64,000 nt of DNA, taken from the NCBI GenBank assembly GCA_032719365.1, contig CM064866.1, positions 76,736,916-76,800,915 of the forward strand, read 5' to 3'. The position numbers and the translations under genes are program-made. The notes beneath the pieces are model-generated. The model was not told where the DNA came from. It ran no database searches and was given only the letters and a program-made list of their open reading frames with translations. This stretch comes from Prinsepia uniflora (lineage: Eukaryota > Streptophyta > Magnoliopsida > Rosales > Rosaceae). Within the stretch, counting starts at the first letter, position 1; each line of letters opens with the position of its first letter. Below are positions 36,675 to 48,562 of this stretch, piece after piece.

Positions 36675-38667
36675 AGCTCGTAAGATTTTTCCCTAATTTC
36701 CCGGATTTTTCGGCAAAATAAACCTTAAGGACCTAAACTTCCGGGCTCCCGAGATTATCCCGAACGACTCCCGAACAACTCGAATCCTAAAGGGAAAATG
36801 TTAATTAGACTGAAAGGGACAATTCCCATGTTGACCGTGATCGGAGATGACATTGCACGCGCCGTCACGCGCCGCCCAAAGTGGCTGCGCGTGAAGGCCA
36901 CGCGCCAAGCTACAGTGTCATCGTTCTTACCCGGATAGTCTGATAAACGGGTCTGTTACCCGCGACTCAACCCGGCCAGTTCAAGCTCAATTCTCAATCA
37001 ATTCCTCTCGTTTTTTATCTTATTATCTTCTCTAACTCATAAATTTCAGGTCTGTGTTGATGACTAACCTCGACTGACATCAAATCGACCCAACTCAAGC
37101 TCGAACAGTCGAACAAGTCGACTTCTGGAACTCACCCTACACGGTTCCATTTCCAAATTAATTTCACCAGTAGTATAAAGGGACCTATACGAACACAATA
37201 GCACAAACAATTGAACTCGTCGTTACCTGGAAGTCGTCGTCCTCAAGCTCGAAAATTCTCAGAACCAGGGAGCTCAGTTCTTGGCCAATTCGGGGGTGTC
37301 GTCCTTCGAATTCGACGTGGTTGGTTCCCTCTTGCTCCCAGAAGACTAGAATGGCCCTTGGTTTCGATCAACAAGCCTCAGAAATCGAATTCAAATTTTT
37401 CCCGCCAACTGGTTGATCTCTGAACAGGTACCTGAGTTCCTAAGCAATCCTTGCTCAATTTGCTTGATTTCGTGCACGGTGATGCTGCTGCTGCTCCCAG
37501 AAAACTCTCAGTGTGTCTAGTGTGATCCCTAAGCCAGTAGAAACTGAATTCTGAGATTTCCCCCCAAAAACCCAAAACTGATTTCTCACTGTTTCTCTCA
37601 AACTCTCTCTCAGTCACTCCTCGGCAGCATGATCCCAAATGAGTTCCCAGACTCAAAGGCGACCAGGTAATCGATCAAAGCGGCCAGCAACCCGTGGGAA
37701 ACCGTCTGAGATTTTTCTGAAAATGTTTCCCACGCACGCAGAAACCATGGCCCAATTCCATCTCCCCCGTGCACTGAGCACTGCCCAAATCGTGCACCAA
37801 AGCCACTCAGTCCAGCACCACTACCTCAAACGACATAAACAAAGCCCTGAGCCTTCCACTAAACCTTAAACAATTGAACGCACAAGACCCACGACCGCTG
37901 CTCTGTTTTCCACGGTGGTGAACAGTACCCCGTGCGGGAATTACCAAAATGCCCCCAGGGCAAAAATTACCAAAATGCCCTCCAACTTCCGTGACCTGTA
38001 ACTCGGTCATCCGACGTCCGTTTTGCGCGTGCCGCCTGTCGTTGTACTCAGGACGTCGAGACGAACATAACGGTCTTCGAGTCAAATTAATATCAATTGT
38101 CAAACAAAAGCTCAACTTTTTCCCATATAACGTCCAAATTCGATAATGCCCCTGGACTTCCGAACATCATAACTTTCACCCTGTTCGTCCGAATCGAACG
38201 TGCCACCTGTCTATGAACTCGTGACGTCCCGAACTACGTCACGGTCATCGCTCAACGTTCGTTCGACCTCCCAATCAAAAAGTCAACAAATTGACCACAC
38301 AAAACACAGGGGTAAAAACGTCATTTTATTCAATATTTTATAATATTACATTTCCAGAATGTCCGGGGCGTTACATATACTTTATTTTTTTGTCCACTCA
38401 CAGTCTTTTCGTGTTTTTGATACCCTCCATGTTGTTGCGGCATTGGCTGTTGATCGAGAGAGGCAGAGACATCACACGTACGATCCACAGTAGACTCTGC
38501 GCACTCGGGGAAGTTCAGAAGTTTTGGGACGGATGGATCAAAAATCTTTTGTTCGACTTACGTGTCACATGAAGGTTGGACATCAGTTTAGCATTCGTGT
38601 CATGCGTAAGTCAGACGGGAGCAGGGTTTAGTCCCTAATCCTGGTGGATTAGGGGTGGGCCCTGACA

Positions 38668-39850
38668 ATATAGTTTGATTTTATTTTACATAATTTACTT
38701 ATAGGAATTTTAATTATAATTAAAAATGTAATTTACCTAGGAGAATTTTAATTGTATAATAAATATATATTCTACACAATATACCACTCACAAATAGAAT
38801 GGAAAAATAACAAATGAACTAATAATTATTAATTTACTTACGAAAGAATAAAACAAGCAGGTAATTAATAATATACCTATGAATGAATAAAATAAATGTT
38901 TTTTATAAAATAAGTAAAATACCTGTGAGTCTGCAATTATTCAAAATTATCAGATAATATCTTAGAAGTTTGGTGGATTAAAATGATTTTCCTTCCTAAC
39001 ACAAATTTGAAAATATGAAAATTAGTTAGAATTATCTTATCAAATAATTTTAAAAAATGAATATAAACTATTAATATCTAAGTTTTGAAAGTTACTCATC
39101 CATATCTAAAAAAAAGTATAAATGGTATTAGAAAATTTAAAAAAAATACAATAAAAAAACACAGTAAAAATCTTAATAATATAGTAAATGAATTATTTTA
39201 TATGTTAAATAGACTATTTTATATGCTATACTTAAAATTGAATTAATTTATAATTATTTCTTTATTTATAGCTTTTTTTTTTGTAATTCTTCTTTTATAC
39301 TTGACTTTTAATATTAAAATAATAAACAATTTGAGAAAATAATATATTTTGTGAAATTTTTGTATAAATAAATAAATCATGGAATTCTGGGCATTTTAAC
39401 GAAAGAATCATCCCAATCGGAGTTTTAACGAAAAATATATTATTGAAATAAGGGAGGCCACCGAAAATCTCATGGAATTTCGATAGGAAGCCACTGAATT
39501 GCAGTCCAGATCCATTTATTACCTTCAGTCCAATCCAAACTAAAAATACAGGCCACGAAATTCAGCCCAACCCAAGCAAAAATCATGTTTTAGCCGAAGT
39601 TCGGTTCGGCGTACGCTTACCAAAACTCATCTCCCATTTTCGGAGCGCACATGTCGACGTTCCCTGCGCTTGTCAGCGTCTGACTCGCTTGCAACCCACG
39701 TTCTTCCTGCAGCTGACCACCGATCTTTCCTCTTCATGTCAGAGCACGCCTACCGGTTCCCACTTTTCCCAGTCAGTGCGCGCCTGCTGAAACTGACTAC
39801 ACGCTGACTCACCTGACGCGCCGAACTAATCATCCTCCTATCAGCTGCAG
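38668..39850. other. Segment between the two LTR nests
   Basis: AT-rich until about 39370. From about 39400 it is richer in GC and resembles the 5' part of an older LTR that resumes after the second nest (48563 onward). No gene. Confidence 0.45.
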
Positions 39851-40585
39851 TGTCAGGACCGGTCCCAAAATCCCCCGGGATTAACGTGGGATCCCCTGAT
39901 CCCGTCTGACATGAAGTGTCAGACCAGAGAAAATTTGGTCTCTAGCCCTCGCCGGGGCTTCCAGAGTGCTCCAAGATCGTAGGAGGAAGAGTGTGATGTC
40001 TCGTCTCTGCTACAGTCCGCATCCGCGATCAACCTGAAGGGCATTAAAACATTAAAAGTCGTGAGTGGACAAAATACATTCATTTCATTTAAAAACATTT
40101 TTGTAACGACCCGTCCCAAATTCCTAGATTAGATTAGTGACTAATCACGATTAGTGAGGCTAATCGGTGATTAGTAAGGCGAAATCGGACGAATGATGCG
40201 AAATGACCGTTTTGCCCCTAGCGTGGGTAAAATGTTGACTTTTCATTCGGGCGGTCAAATGGACTTTGACCGATGACCGTGATGTAGTTCGTGACGTCAC
40301 GAGTTCATAGACAGGTGGTACGTTCAATTCCGACGTTCGTAGAAAAAGTTATGACGTTCGGAAGTTTAGGGGCATTTTGGTAATTTTGGTTCAATGGGGG
40401 TCAAATGTTGACTTTTTGACCGGGGTGTCCGATGGCCGAGGACTATTACGTAGATAAGGACGATACGAATCCGTAGACAGGTGGCACGTCGAATTTGGAC
40501 GTTCGACGACGAAGTTACGGTTCACGGAAGTTCGAACATACTATTGCACGAATTACGAGACGAGTTCACTTTTGGACTCTAGTGG

Positions 40586-43557
40586 GTCCATGTAACTACC
40601 CGTCCCGGAAATTAGGGTTAAGGAGGTGTTTAAGATGAGATTAGTGAGCTTAATCGGTGGTTAGTTGGTGACAATAGGTTCGTTAGGGTAGAATGACGAT
40701 TTTGCCCTTGGTTCGGGCAAATAGTTGACTTTTAGTTCGGGCGGTCAAATGGACTTTGATCGGTGACTGTGACGTAATTCGAGATGTCACGAATCCGTAG
40801 ACAGGTGGCACGCCCGATTCCGACAACCGAGAAGGAAGTTATGATGTTCAGAAGGTTGAGGGCATAACCGTAATTTGGTTAAAATAGGGGGGAAAGTTGA
40901 CTTTCCGTACGATCGAGTTTTGGTATGTTGACCTAGGACCGTTAGATAGATCTCGTCGGCCTGAGTTCGATGACAGGCGGCACGTATTCATCGGACTTAC
41001 GATGTAAGAGTTACGGGTCTAGAAAGGTAATGGCAAAGTTGTAATTTTGAAGTTCTAGGAAGGACATTTTGGTCTTTTTGCACCTTGGAATCTGTGCAAC
41101 AGAGAGGGAAGATGGAGGGCTGAGATTGAGCCACTTGGGAGAGGAGTTGAGGGATTGGTGACACGTGTAGGAGGTCTGGTTGGTTCTAGTGAGTGCACGG
41201 TCCAATTATTTGGGGTGCAACCGTGCCGTGTGTGTTGTGTGTTCTTCGACCCAGACAGAAACAGAGGGAGAGAATTGAGAGAAATTGGACGGTGTTTTGT
41301 GTGAATTGGTGAGGGAGTGAGTGATCAGAGGTCAAGAGGGAGACAAAGAGGAGGTTTTGAGGTACAATGGTCGTGTGTGTGTGAGTAGTGAGCCACGGGA
41401 ACCAGGGAGGAAACTCAGAGAAAAACAGAGAGATCGTGGTAGTGGTTGTGCCGTGTTCAACCAATCGAGGCCAGAGGAGGTGTCCAGAGGCTGGAGGTGG
41501 ACGAGAGGAGCCGTGTCCTCACGGCTGAGTTCACGACGGCGACAGGAGGCATGTAATTTCTTGTTTTCCCTTTCGATGCTCTGTTTTGCCGTCGAGTTTC
41601 AAGTCGAGAGTTGTAGTGTTAGGGGTTGAATCGAGGAGTCTAGTATGGTTTAGGGGACTTAGTAGGGTCCTAGGGTTCTTCTAGTCGTGTAGCCGTGACA
41701 GAGGAGTGCACGACGGAGTCTAGACAACGGAGAGTACCTTGTGTACTCTGTTTTTCCCTTTCGCTTCAAACATAGCGTCGTGGGTTTTGGGTGAGAGTCG
41801 ACGGTCTTGGTGAGTTGGGTGAGGTTTAGGACAGTCCTAGGAAGAGTTTTGGGTAGCCACCGTGACGGGGGAAGACCTGGGTGACCGGAGAAGGAAACAG
41901 GGGTTTATCGGGTTTGTAGTTCGAGGTAGAGTCGACAGGTTTTAGGCCATGTCGAGGTATTGGAGTGAGGGGGATGAGTTCCTTAGGACGGGACGAAGCA
42001 GTGGGTGAAGAGAGGAGTCGATTTGGTGCAGGTACGGCGGAGAACCGTGGACGCCGGTTCAAGTTGCAGACACTGTGCTGAACCGGGTCTGCTCGAGGTT
42101 GAAGATGTACTGTAGCAGGCGCGTGAGGGCCACGCGCAGCCACTTTGGGCGGTCCGTGGGGGCGCGTGCGGTGGCGGTTGGGAAAGTTGTCAACTAGGTT
42201 TTTGGTCTAGGAGTTGTGGCGAGTCTGTTGGACTTGGTTCCAGGTTGTTCGGACGTCAAATCGAAGTAGTTCCGCGAGGGTGAAGGTTTGGGGTTCTGAT
42301 TCGTTGAGTTTAGGACCCGGGGAGTTTTGAGGGAATTTAGGTGGACCTTAGTAGACGTGTTAGTGACGTACTTTGGTGGTTGTTTACAGGATCGGGAGTT
42401 CCCGAGGAAGCTGAGGAACGTACAAGACGTTTGGGACGCGATTGAAGGCTCAGTACTGTGAATGGACCATTTTCTTAAACTCAAACATGCATAACTGCTT
42501 TTCTATAATTGTTTTATATATTTGATTTCATGAATGTTCGATTTATGATGTGGTTTTACATAATTGCACGGTTTTCGAGAAATAACATAATGTGAAGCTA
42601 TGGTTTTGGGCTTTTAAATGATAAAGGGTTTTCAATGATTATAAGGGATTTTGGAACATGATTTGATGATCAGGGTTTTCGGTTTTAGAATCGGATTTCG
42701 GATAACGAAATTTGGTTTTACAATTGGGACGTGGAATTCTGGATTTGGGTTCTGAATGACGGTTCTGGATACCGGAAGGGCATCAGACCGGTGATTTCAG
42801 ATTCGGGTTTGGATATGGATTTAGAAATGGTTTTTCAATGGTTTTGGATTGGATTTGCTGGATCTGGTTATTGGGTTTAAAGACCCGGATATTGATTTGA
42901 CGGGGGACGGGCCCGGATTGGGTTTAAAGACCCGGATTGAGTTTAAAGACTCGGATATATTTATATTTCCCCCGTAGGCCTGTTGAGTTTAAAGACTCGG
43001 GAGTTTAAAGACTCGGATAGGTCCAGCAGGTTTGATCGGCAAATGATTGGTTGAACTTTATGTTTTACGTTCCGATTTGATAATGCTTAGGATATAATTT
43101 TTATAACCGTTTTATAGTGTTTCTGTTTCTTATGATGTTTTATGATGATTGATTTATAACCGTTTTGATAACTGGGTTATGCATGTGGTTTCAAAACGGA
43201 GGGCAAAAACCCTAGTTTGGTTATTAAACGGTTTTCGAAACTATTATTTTTATTTATGGTCCACTCACACTTTCTGTTTTTAAATTGCCCTCCAAGTCGT
43301 GGAGCTAAAGCGGGGTTTCGGCGCCGAGGCAGCGTTTGAGGCATAGAAGTCGCGAGAGGAATCCCGGAGTGGTTTAAATCTTTCCGCGTGCGTGTATCTA
43401 GTTTAATAGTTTTCTTTCTTTTGTATTGAGTACTATGCTCTGTAACCTGTTGACTTCGGGATTTTATATAGTTTCTCCTGCGTCTGACTGTATTGTGTCG
43501 GGGTGTTAGACGGGAGCAAGATTTACCTCGGGTTCCGGGGTGGGTCCTGACAGTCCA
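40586..43557 (+). mobile_element. LTR unit H (+), inserted in F; TSD GTCCA
   Basis: Uninterrupted unit of 2962 bp from TGTAACTACCCGTCCC (40591) to GGGTGGGTCCTGACA (43552), flanked by GTCCA (40586-40590, 43553-43557). Same subfamily as A and B: it has the GGGTTTAAAGACCC array (42868-43020). H is inserted only about 490 bp from the start of F. No coding content. Confidence 0.92.
42868..43020 (+). repeat. Array of GGGTTTAAAGACCC/GAGTTTAAAGACTC units in LTR unit H
   Basis: Five copies with the same spacing pattern and intervening words (ACGGGCCCGGATT, CCCCCGTAGGCCTGTTGAG) as in unit A. Confidence 0.85.
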
Positions 43558-44913
43558 GATATTTGTCCTGGTGCCCAATGGATGAGTGACAAGTGTCACC
43601 CATCCACAGGCCACCCAAATTGTATTCATGCATCACCTTTCACCGTGCATTTTCATTTTCTTCGTTCAAACACACACCCATTACCCGATCTCACCCAACC
43701 ATTCAAACCAATCCAACCCAATCCCAGAGGAGCAGGCCTGAGTGACCAGAGAGGGTTGTGAGAGACTAAGGACGACTGCTGGGCGGCCAGAACCGCCGTG
43801 AACGACGGCGTGGAGGAAGAAACTCGATCGAGGTAATCGGTTTTCACCGATTTTCACCATTTTCAATTCTTGTGATTATGGGCCGTTTTTCATTGTTTTC
43901 ATTGATTTAAATAGGTTGTTTAGGGAGTATAGAGATGATTTTGGACAGTGGTTGACGGCTGTGAAGCCCAGGGGGGATTTTTGAAAAGTTGAACCGTGAG
44001 GGGGTTTTTGGGTTCACGGGTTTTAATCGGTTTTAGGTCGTTTTGTTAATTGGAATAGATAGGAAATGAAGAAATAGGAATTTAGGAATTGAAATGGAGG
44101 CAAACGGACCAAAATTGAGGGAGAAGGAGGCCTGGACCGGTTACGCCGGTCCAGTTACAGGCGAACCGGCTAGTTCAGACCGGCTGCGCGAGGAAGAAGA
44201 CAGCAGTGTGCAGTGGCGCGTGAGGCCCACGCGCAGTGCAATCCCAGGGCGCGTGAGGGCGCGTGGAAGGGAATCTTGGGAAGGTTCCAACATGTCAAAT
44301 CATCTATTCGATGTAACGAACATTTTGGGACTGGTTTCGAGTCGATTGGACACCGTCTCGATATGTTTCGGGGCATCGGAAGGTTTAGGGTCGATTTAAA
44401 AATAGTTAAAAGTTCGGGAAAATTACGGGGCTTTAATGGAAGGTTAATTAAGTAGTTAGTAACCTTCTATTAAAATTTGGACAGGTTTGGGAGTCCCGGT
44501 GATGGTGATCGGCTCGGGAGAGCCTATGGCACGCAAATCGAGGTGGCAGCTCGGACGGTCTGTGAGTGGACTTTGTTTTCTAAATTGGTGCATGCATAAA
44601 TGTTTATTATATGTTTTAAATACTTATTTGTGATTTCATGAGTGCATTTGGATGTGTGGTTACATATAGGCACGTAATTCGAGGTTTCGGCCCTTTACGG
44701 TGCCTATACGGGTCTGTATTTCTGTATTGGTCTAAATGAAATGGTTTTGGATTTCCAAAAGGATAAACTCGGGTATGAGACCCATTTGGTTTTGTCTCGG
44801 GCATATGACCTTAGATATCGGGCACGGTGCCCAGCTGATGTCCTATGTTCGGGCACGAGACCCAGGTACTTTACGGTTTTGATTTCAGGTCAGGGAACCT
44901 TAAATGGATTTCC

Positions 44914-45110
44914 CGGTTCATGACGGTTTATGGGAACTGGCATGAACCCTTGTTATGGTATCGTGGTTCATGATGGTTTATGGGAACCGGCATGAACCCT
45001 TGTTGGTCATTATGGTACATGACGGTTTATGGGAACCGGCATGTTACCTTGGTTATGGATGTTATGGATCATGACGGTTCAAGGGAACCGGGCATGAATG
45101 TTTATGTTAT
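44914..45110 (+). repeat. Minisatellite, four copies of about 50 bp, in LTR unit F
   Basis: GGTTCATGACGGTTTATGGG followed by AACCGGCATGAACCC recurs at about 44914, 44964, 45014 and 45066 with small changes. Confidence 0.85.
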
Positions 45111-45849
45111 GTATATATATGTATTCATATACCTTCCTTTACTTCTATTATCTCCTCTTGGGAGGGTCGTTGGCCTGGGTGGACCCCGGAGTAGTCATGG
45201 AGCACCGACTGAGTGGAGTCACCCCCAGTTGGGTTCCTTACTCTCAGGAAGGCTATGATTACTATTACCTCGGGTAGGGTCAATGGTCTGCGGACATTGA
45301 TCTTGACTTTGAGAAGACTCGGATTGAGACCTGGGTAGCACGCGCGTAGCTTTGGAAACCGTGACAGGATTGGTTGTGTGAATTATATGTATATATGATG
45401 TATGCTATATGAGATATATGATATGATGTATGATGTGCGTTTACACAGGTTTTGGGCAGTGGCCCGTATGGTTAGTTTCTTATGATTTGGGCTGAGTCCC
45501 TTATGGATTTGGGCAGTGGCCCGTGTACTTGATTTCATTATGGTTTTGCTGGATAAATGGTTTTCGAATGCATGCATGCTTTTTAGTGAAGGGTACTCTG
45601 ATTGCCCGGGAGGGCAAAGGTCGGAAATATCCCTTGTCTGACACTTCGTGTCAGACGGGAGCAGAGTCATCCCGCACTAATCCCAGGGGGATTGGGATGG
45701 GTCCTGTCAATTTTCATATAAGATACTTTATGCCCTTTACTAAAAGCATATGCATGCATTCAAAAACCGTTTATCAAAACGTTCCTAAAACCATTTCTTT
45801 TATCAAACATATTCTCAATTCATTCAAGGGTTCATGCCCGATTCCCATA

Positions 45850-46930
45850 AACCGTCATGACCCATAAAACCATTTGGGTCCCCGACCCGAAATCATAAGT
45901 CAAAACATGGAATACAGAAATCAAATCAATAGGGACTCAGCCCAAATCACATCACGGGGGCTCTGCCCCAAATCACTTTCTAAATCATAAAACACGGAAC
46001 ACGGGATCTCCGCCCCCAAATCACTTTCTGTAAAACCTCATACGTACTCATAAGTATAACCCATCCTAGGCACTTCCGGAGAAGATGCCAACTCGGGGCA
46101 CACAGCCCTTAGGGAACACATCCCGATATAGTCACGATGTCATCAAATCTATCTAGTGTGCACACTACTTGGGGTCTCACTCCAAGTCTTCTCCCAGGAA
46201 TCTCCATCTGGGAGGCTCAATCGCTGGATCTAGTCCGAGCTCTCTCTCTAGATCTAGTCCACACATCTCTCCGGAATCTGGTCCGGGACCACATCATAAG
46301 TAACCTCCACTCCTGGAACGGGATCCCTATGGGGATACCCACTATGGTCTGTGGATCGTGACTCTCCAGGTCGACATCTGGAGGAGACCATATCATAAGT
46401 AACCTCCGTTTCATTCACATTTTCAAATACTCTTTTCTTTATTTCTCAAATCACATTTCTTAACTGGGTTTCATACCCGATTCATCTCAATAGGATTCCT
46501 CGAATCCGATTCAAATCAATTTCACAGGTCTCGGCCTAAATCCTCAGTTCAATAAGGTCTCATGCCCGAATACTCATTTCACAAATCGAACTGAGACTCA
46601 AGCCCGATCTTACAATCAACTGGGACCTAGGCCTGAAACCACTACTCAACAGGACCTCACGTCCGATTTCACAACCAAAGGGGGCTTAAGCCCGAAATCT
46701 CAACTAAATGGGTCTCTGACCTGATATCATCAATCAACGGGGCATCAAACCCGATAGTACTACTAACTGGACCTCAAACCCGAATCGTAAGCTAACTGGG
46801 TCGCCGGCCCGATCGTATAACACAAATGGACCCTCGGTCCGATTCCTCATCAATTCAAATGGACTCCAAGTCCGAGAGTTGTAAATCAAATGGGTCTTGT
46901 GCCCGGTTTCATATTTCTAAATCCGAAATC
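45850..46930 (-). repeat. Long array of short hairpin motifs in LTR unit G
   Basis: More than fifteen motifs of the form GGG-N(5-8)-CCC, for example GGGTCCCCGACCC, GGGACTCAGCCC, GGGCTTAAGCCC and GGTCTCATGCC, spaced roughly 30-45 bp apart by AT-rich words. Arms are kept complementary while the loops vary. Confidence 0.75.
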
Positions 46931-48562
46931 CATTTATTAAACCCTCGTTGAAAACCTAGAACGTATATGCATCGTATAAAGCCGTAAATCTCGAAATACG
47001 TGCAAATACGTAAATCCTAGGCTAACAAAAACAATTGCACTCATGGCAACACAAAACATGTATTAAAAGCATATAAACATTTATGCATGCATCGAATTCG
47101 AAAGAAAGGTCCACTCACAGACCGTCCGAAGTCGCACCTCGATACGCGTGCCATAAACGTCTCTTGGGTCAAACGTCGCCTCCGAAATTCCCGAACCTGT
47201 CCAAATTCATTTAGAGGGTTATTAACTACTTAAATAACCCCTCACTAAAGTCCCGTAATTTTCCCGATTTGCTAACTGTTTTTAAAACCGAATTTAAACC
47301 TTCGAGCGTCCCGAACTATATCGAAACGATGTCCGATTGACACGAAACCAGTCCCAAAATGTTCGTTACATTGAATAGATGAAATTACATGTTGGAACTT
47401 TTCCCAAAGGAGGGGCCATGCGCCCGCACGAGCCCCAAGAGTGTCCTGCGTGTGGTCCTCAAGCGCCGACACTATTCCTGCACCAGCAAGCTTCAGCCGA
47501 CCGGTTCACCTGGTTTAGCCGGTCCAGTTGGACCGGCGTGACCGTTTCATGGCTCTAGACTCCCCATTTTTCATCCTACTTCTTCGTTTTTGATTCCTTT
47601 CTTCCTATTTTCATGTTTTCTATCAATTTAAATCCCTAAACTCAACCAAAAACGTCTAAATCCCATGGTTCAATCTTGAACCACACGACCCTGTTTTTCC
47701 CAGCCCTTCCCACGGCCTCCTCTGCCGTGAACCAGCCTCCAAAACCTCCTAAAAACATCCTAGCAACCCCTTAGTCCTATTCCAAACATCCAAAACAACC
47801 CATAATGCATAAATCGACAAATGGAGGAAAAATGGTTTAACCGATTACCTTCTCAGGTTTTCTCCTTCACGTCGTCGTCCAGCAACGTCCTCAGTCCCTC
47901 TCTCACTCTCTGGTATCAGCCATGGTCGAATGGGAAGGGTTGGATTGGTTTTGGGTTCAAACTGAGATCGAGTGGGTTTGTTTGGATGAATGGAAAACAA
48001 ATGAAGATGATCGATGCATGTATGTTAAGCGGTGGCCAGTGGATGGGTGACACTTGTCACTCATCCATTGGTCCACTAACAAATATCTGGGCCCCACTAG
48101 AATCCAAAAATTATTTGTCTCGTAATTCGTGCAATAGTGCACTTGAACTTCCGTGAACCGTAACTTCGCCGTCGAACGTCCGAATTTGACGTGCCGCTTG
48201 TCTACAGATTCGTATCATCTCAATCTACGTAACGGTCCTTGGCCCTCAGACCTCCCGGGTTAAAAGTCAACTTTTGGCCCAAATTGCCCTTGGACTTCCG
48301 AACGTCATAACTTCTTCCTCGGACTTCGGAATCGAGCGTGCCACCTGTCTATGAACTCGTGACGTCACGAACTACATCACAGTCATCGGCCAAAGTCCAT
48401 TTGACCGCCTGAACGAAAAGTCAACGATTTGCCCATTATAAGGGCAAAATTGTTATTTCGCCCAAACGTCCGCTAATCCTCGTCTAATCTCCGATTAGTC
48501 TCGCTAATCCATCATTAATTCTTAATTAATCCCGTTAATTCGGGACAAGTCGTCACATGCAG

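Larger units (their letters stand above)
32205..38380 (-). mobile_element. LTR unit B (-), inserted in A, interrupted by C; TSD TATAC
   Basis: On the plus strand the unit starts TGACAGGACCC (32210) and ends CGGGGCGTTACA (38375), so in its own direction it reads TGTAACGCCCCGG ... GGTGGGTCCTGTCA. TATAC flanks it on both sides (32205-32209, 38376-38380). Without unit C and one TSD copy it is about 3.05 kb. No pol or PBS. The site of insertion in A matches the uninterrupted sequence of unit H near 43250, where GGTCCACTCAC follows. Confidence 0.88.
29569..38667 (+). mobile_element. LTR unit A (+), interrupted by units B and C
   Basis: Outermost member of nest 1. Starts TGTAACGATCCGTCCC and ends GGGTGGGCCCTGACA; its own sequence is 29569-32204 plus 38376-38667, about 2.9 kb after removing unit B and one TSD copy. 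It contains no PBS, gag or pol. It shares internal blocks with units H and B (see the GGGTTTAAAGACCC arrays). No clean 5-bp TSD: left flank CATGT, right flank ATATA. Best read as a solo LTR of a gypsy-like family with very long LTRs. Confidence 0.75.
40097..45714 (+). mobile_element. LTR unit F (+), inserted in G, interrupted by H; TSD ATTTT
   Basis: Starts TGTAACGACCCGTCCC (40102) and ends ATGGGTCCTGTCA (45709); ATTTT flanks it (40097-40101, 45710-45714). Without H and one TSD copy it is about 2.6 kb. It includes a 50-bp minisatellite (44914-45110) and GGGCAGTGGCCC-type hairpin motifs. It lies in opposite orientation to its host G. Confidence 0.9.
39846..48562 (-). mobile_element. LTR unit G (-), interrupted by F and H; TSD TGCAG
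   Basis: Outermost member of nest 2. Plus-strand ends TGTCAGGACCGGTCCC (39851) and GGGACAAGTCGTCACA (48557); TGCAG flanks it (39846-39850, 48558-48562). Its own sequence is 39851-40096 plus 45710-48557, about 3.1 kb. It carries the longest hairpin array of the region (45850-46930). No pol or PBS. Confidence 0.9.

Noticed and set aside
41321..41629. ORFs of about 100 residues in LTR units (also 41826, 42194, 44094, 45523, 47821)
   Set aside because: No domain is recognisable, and frames are not shared between sister LTR copies. The GC-rich composition explains long open frames by chance.
43177..43629. 150-residue minus-strand ORF
   Set aside because: It crosses the boundary between LTR units H and F, so it cannot be an inherited gene.
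29569..48557. Helitron or MULE explanation for the repeat units
   Set aside because: The units have TG...CA ends and 5-bp TSDs. Helitrons leave no TSD and MULEs give about 9 bp; longer flanks do not match.
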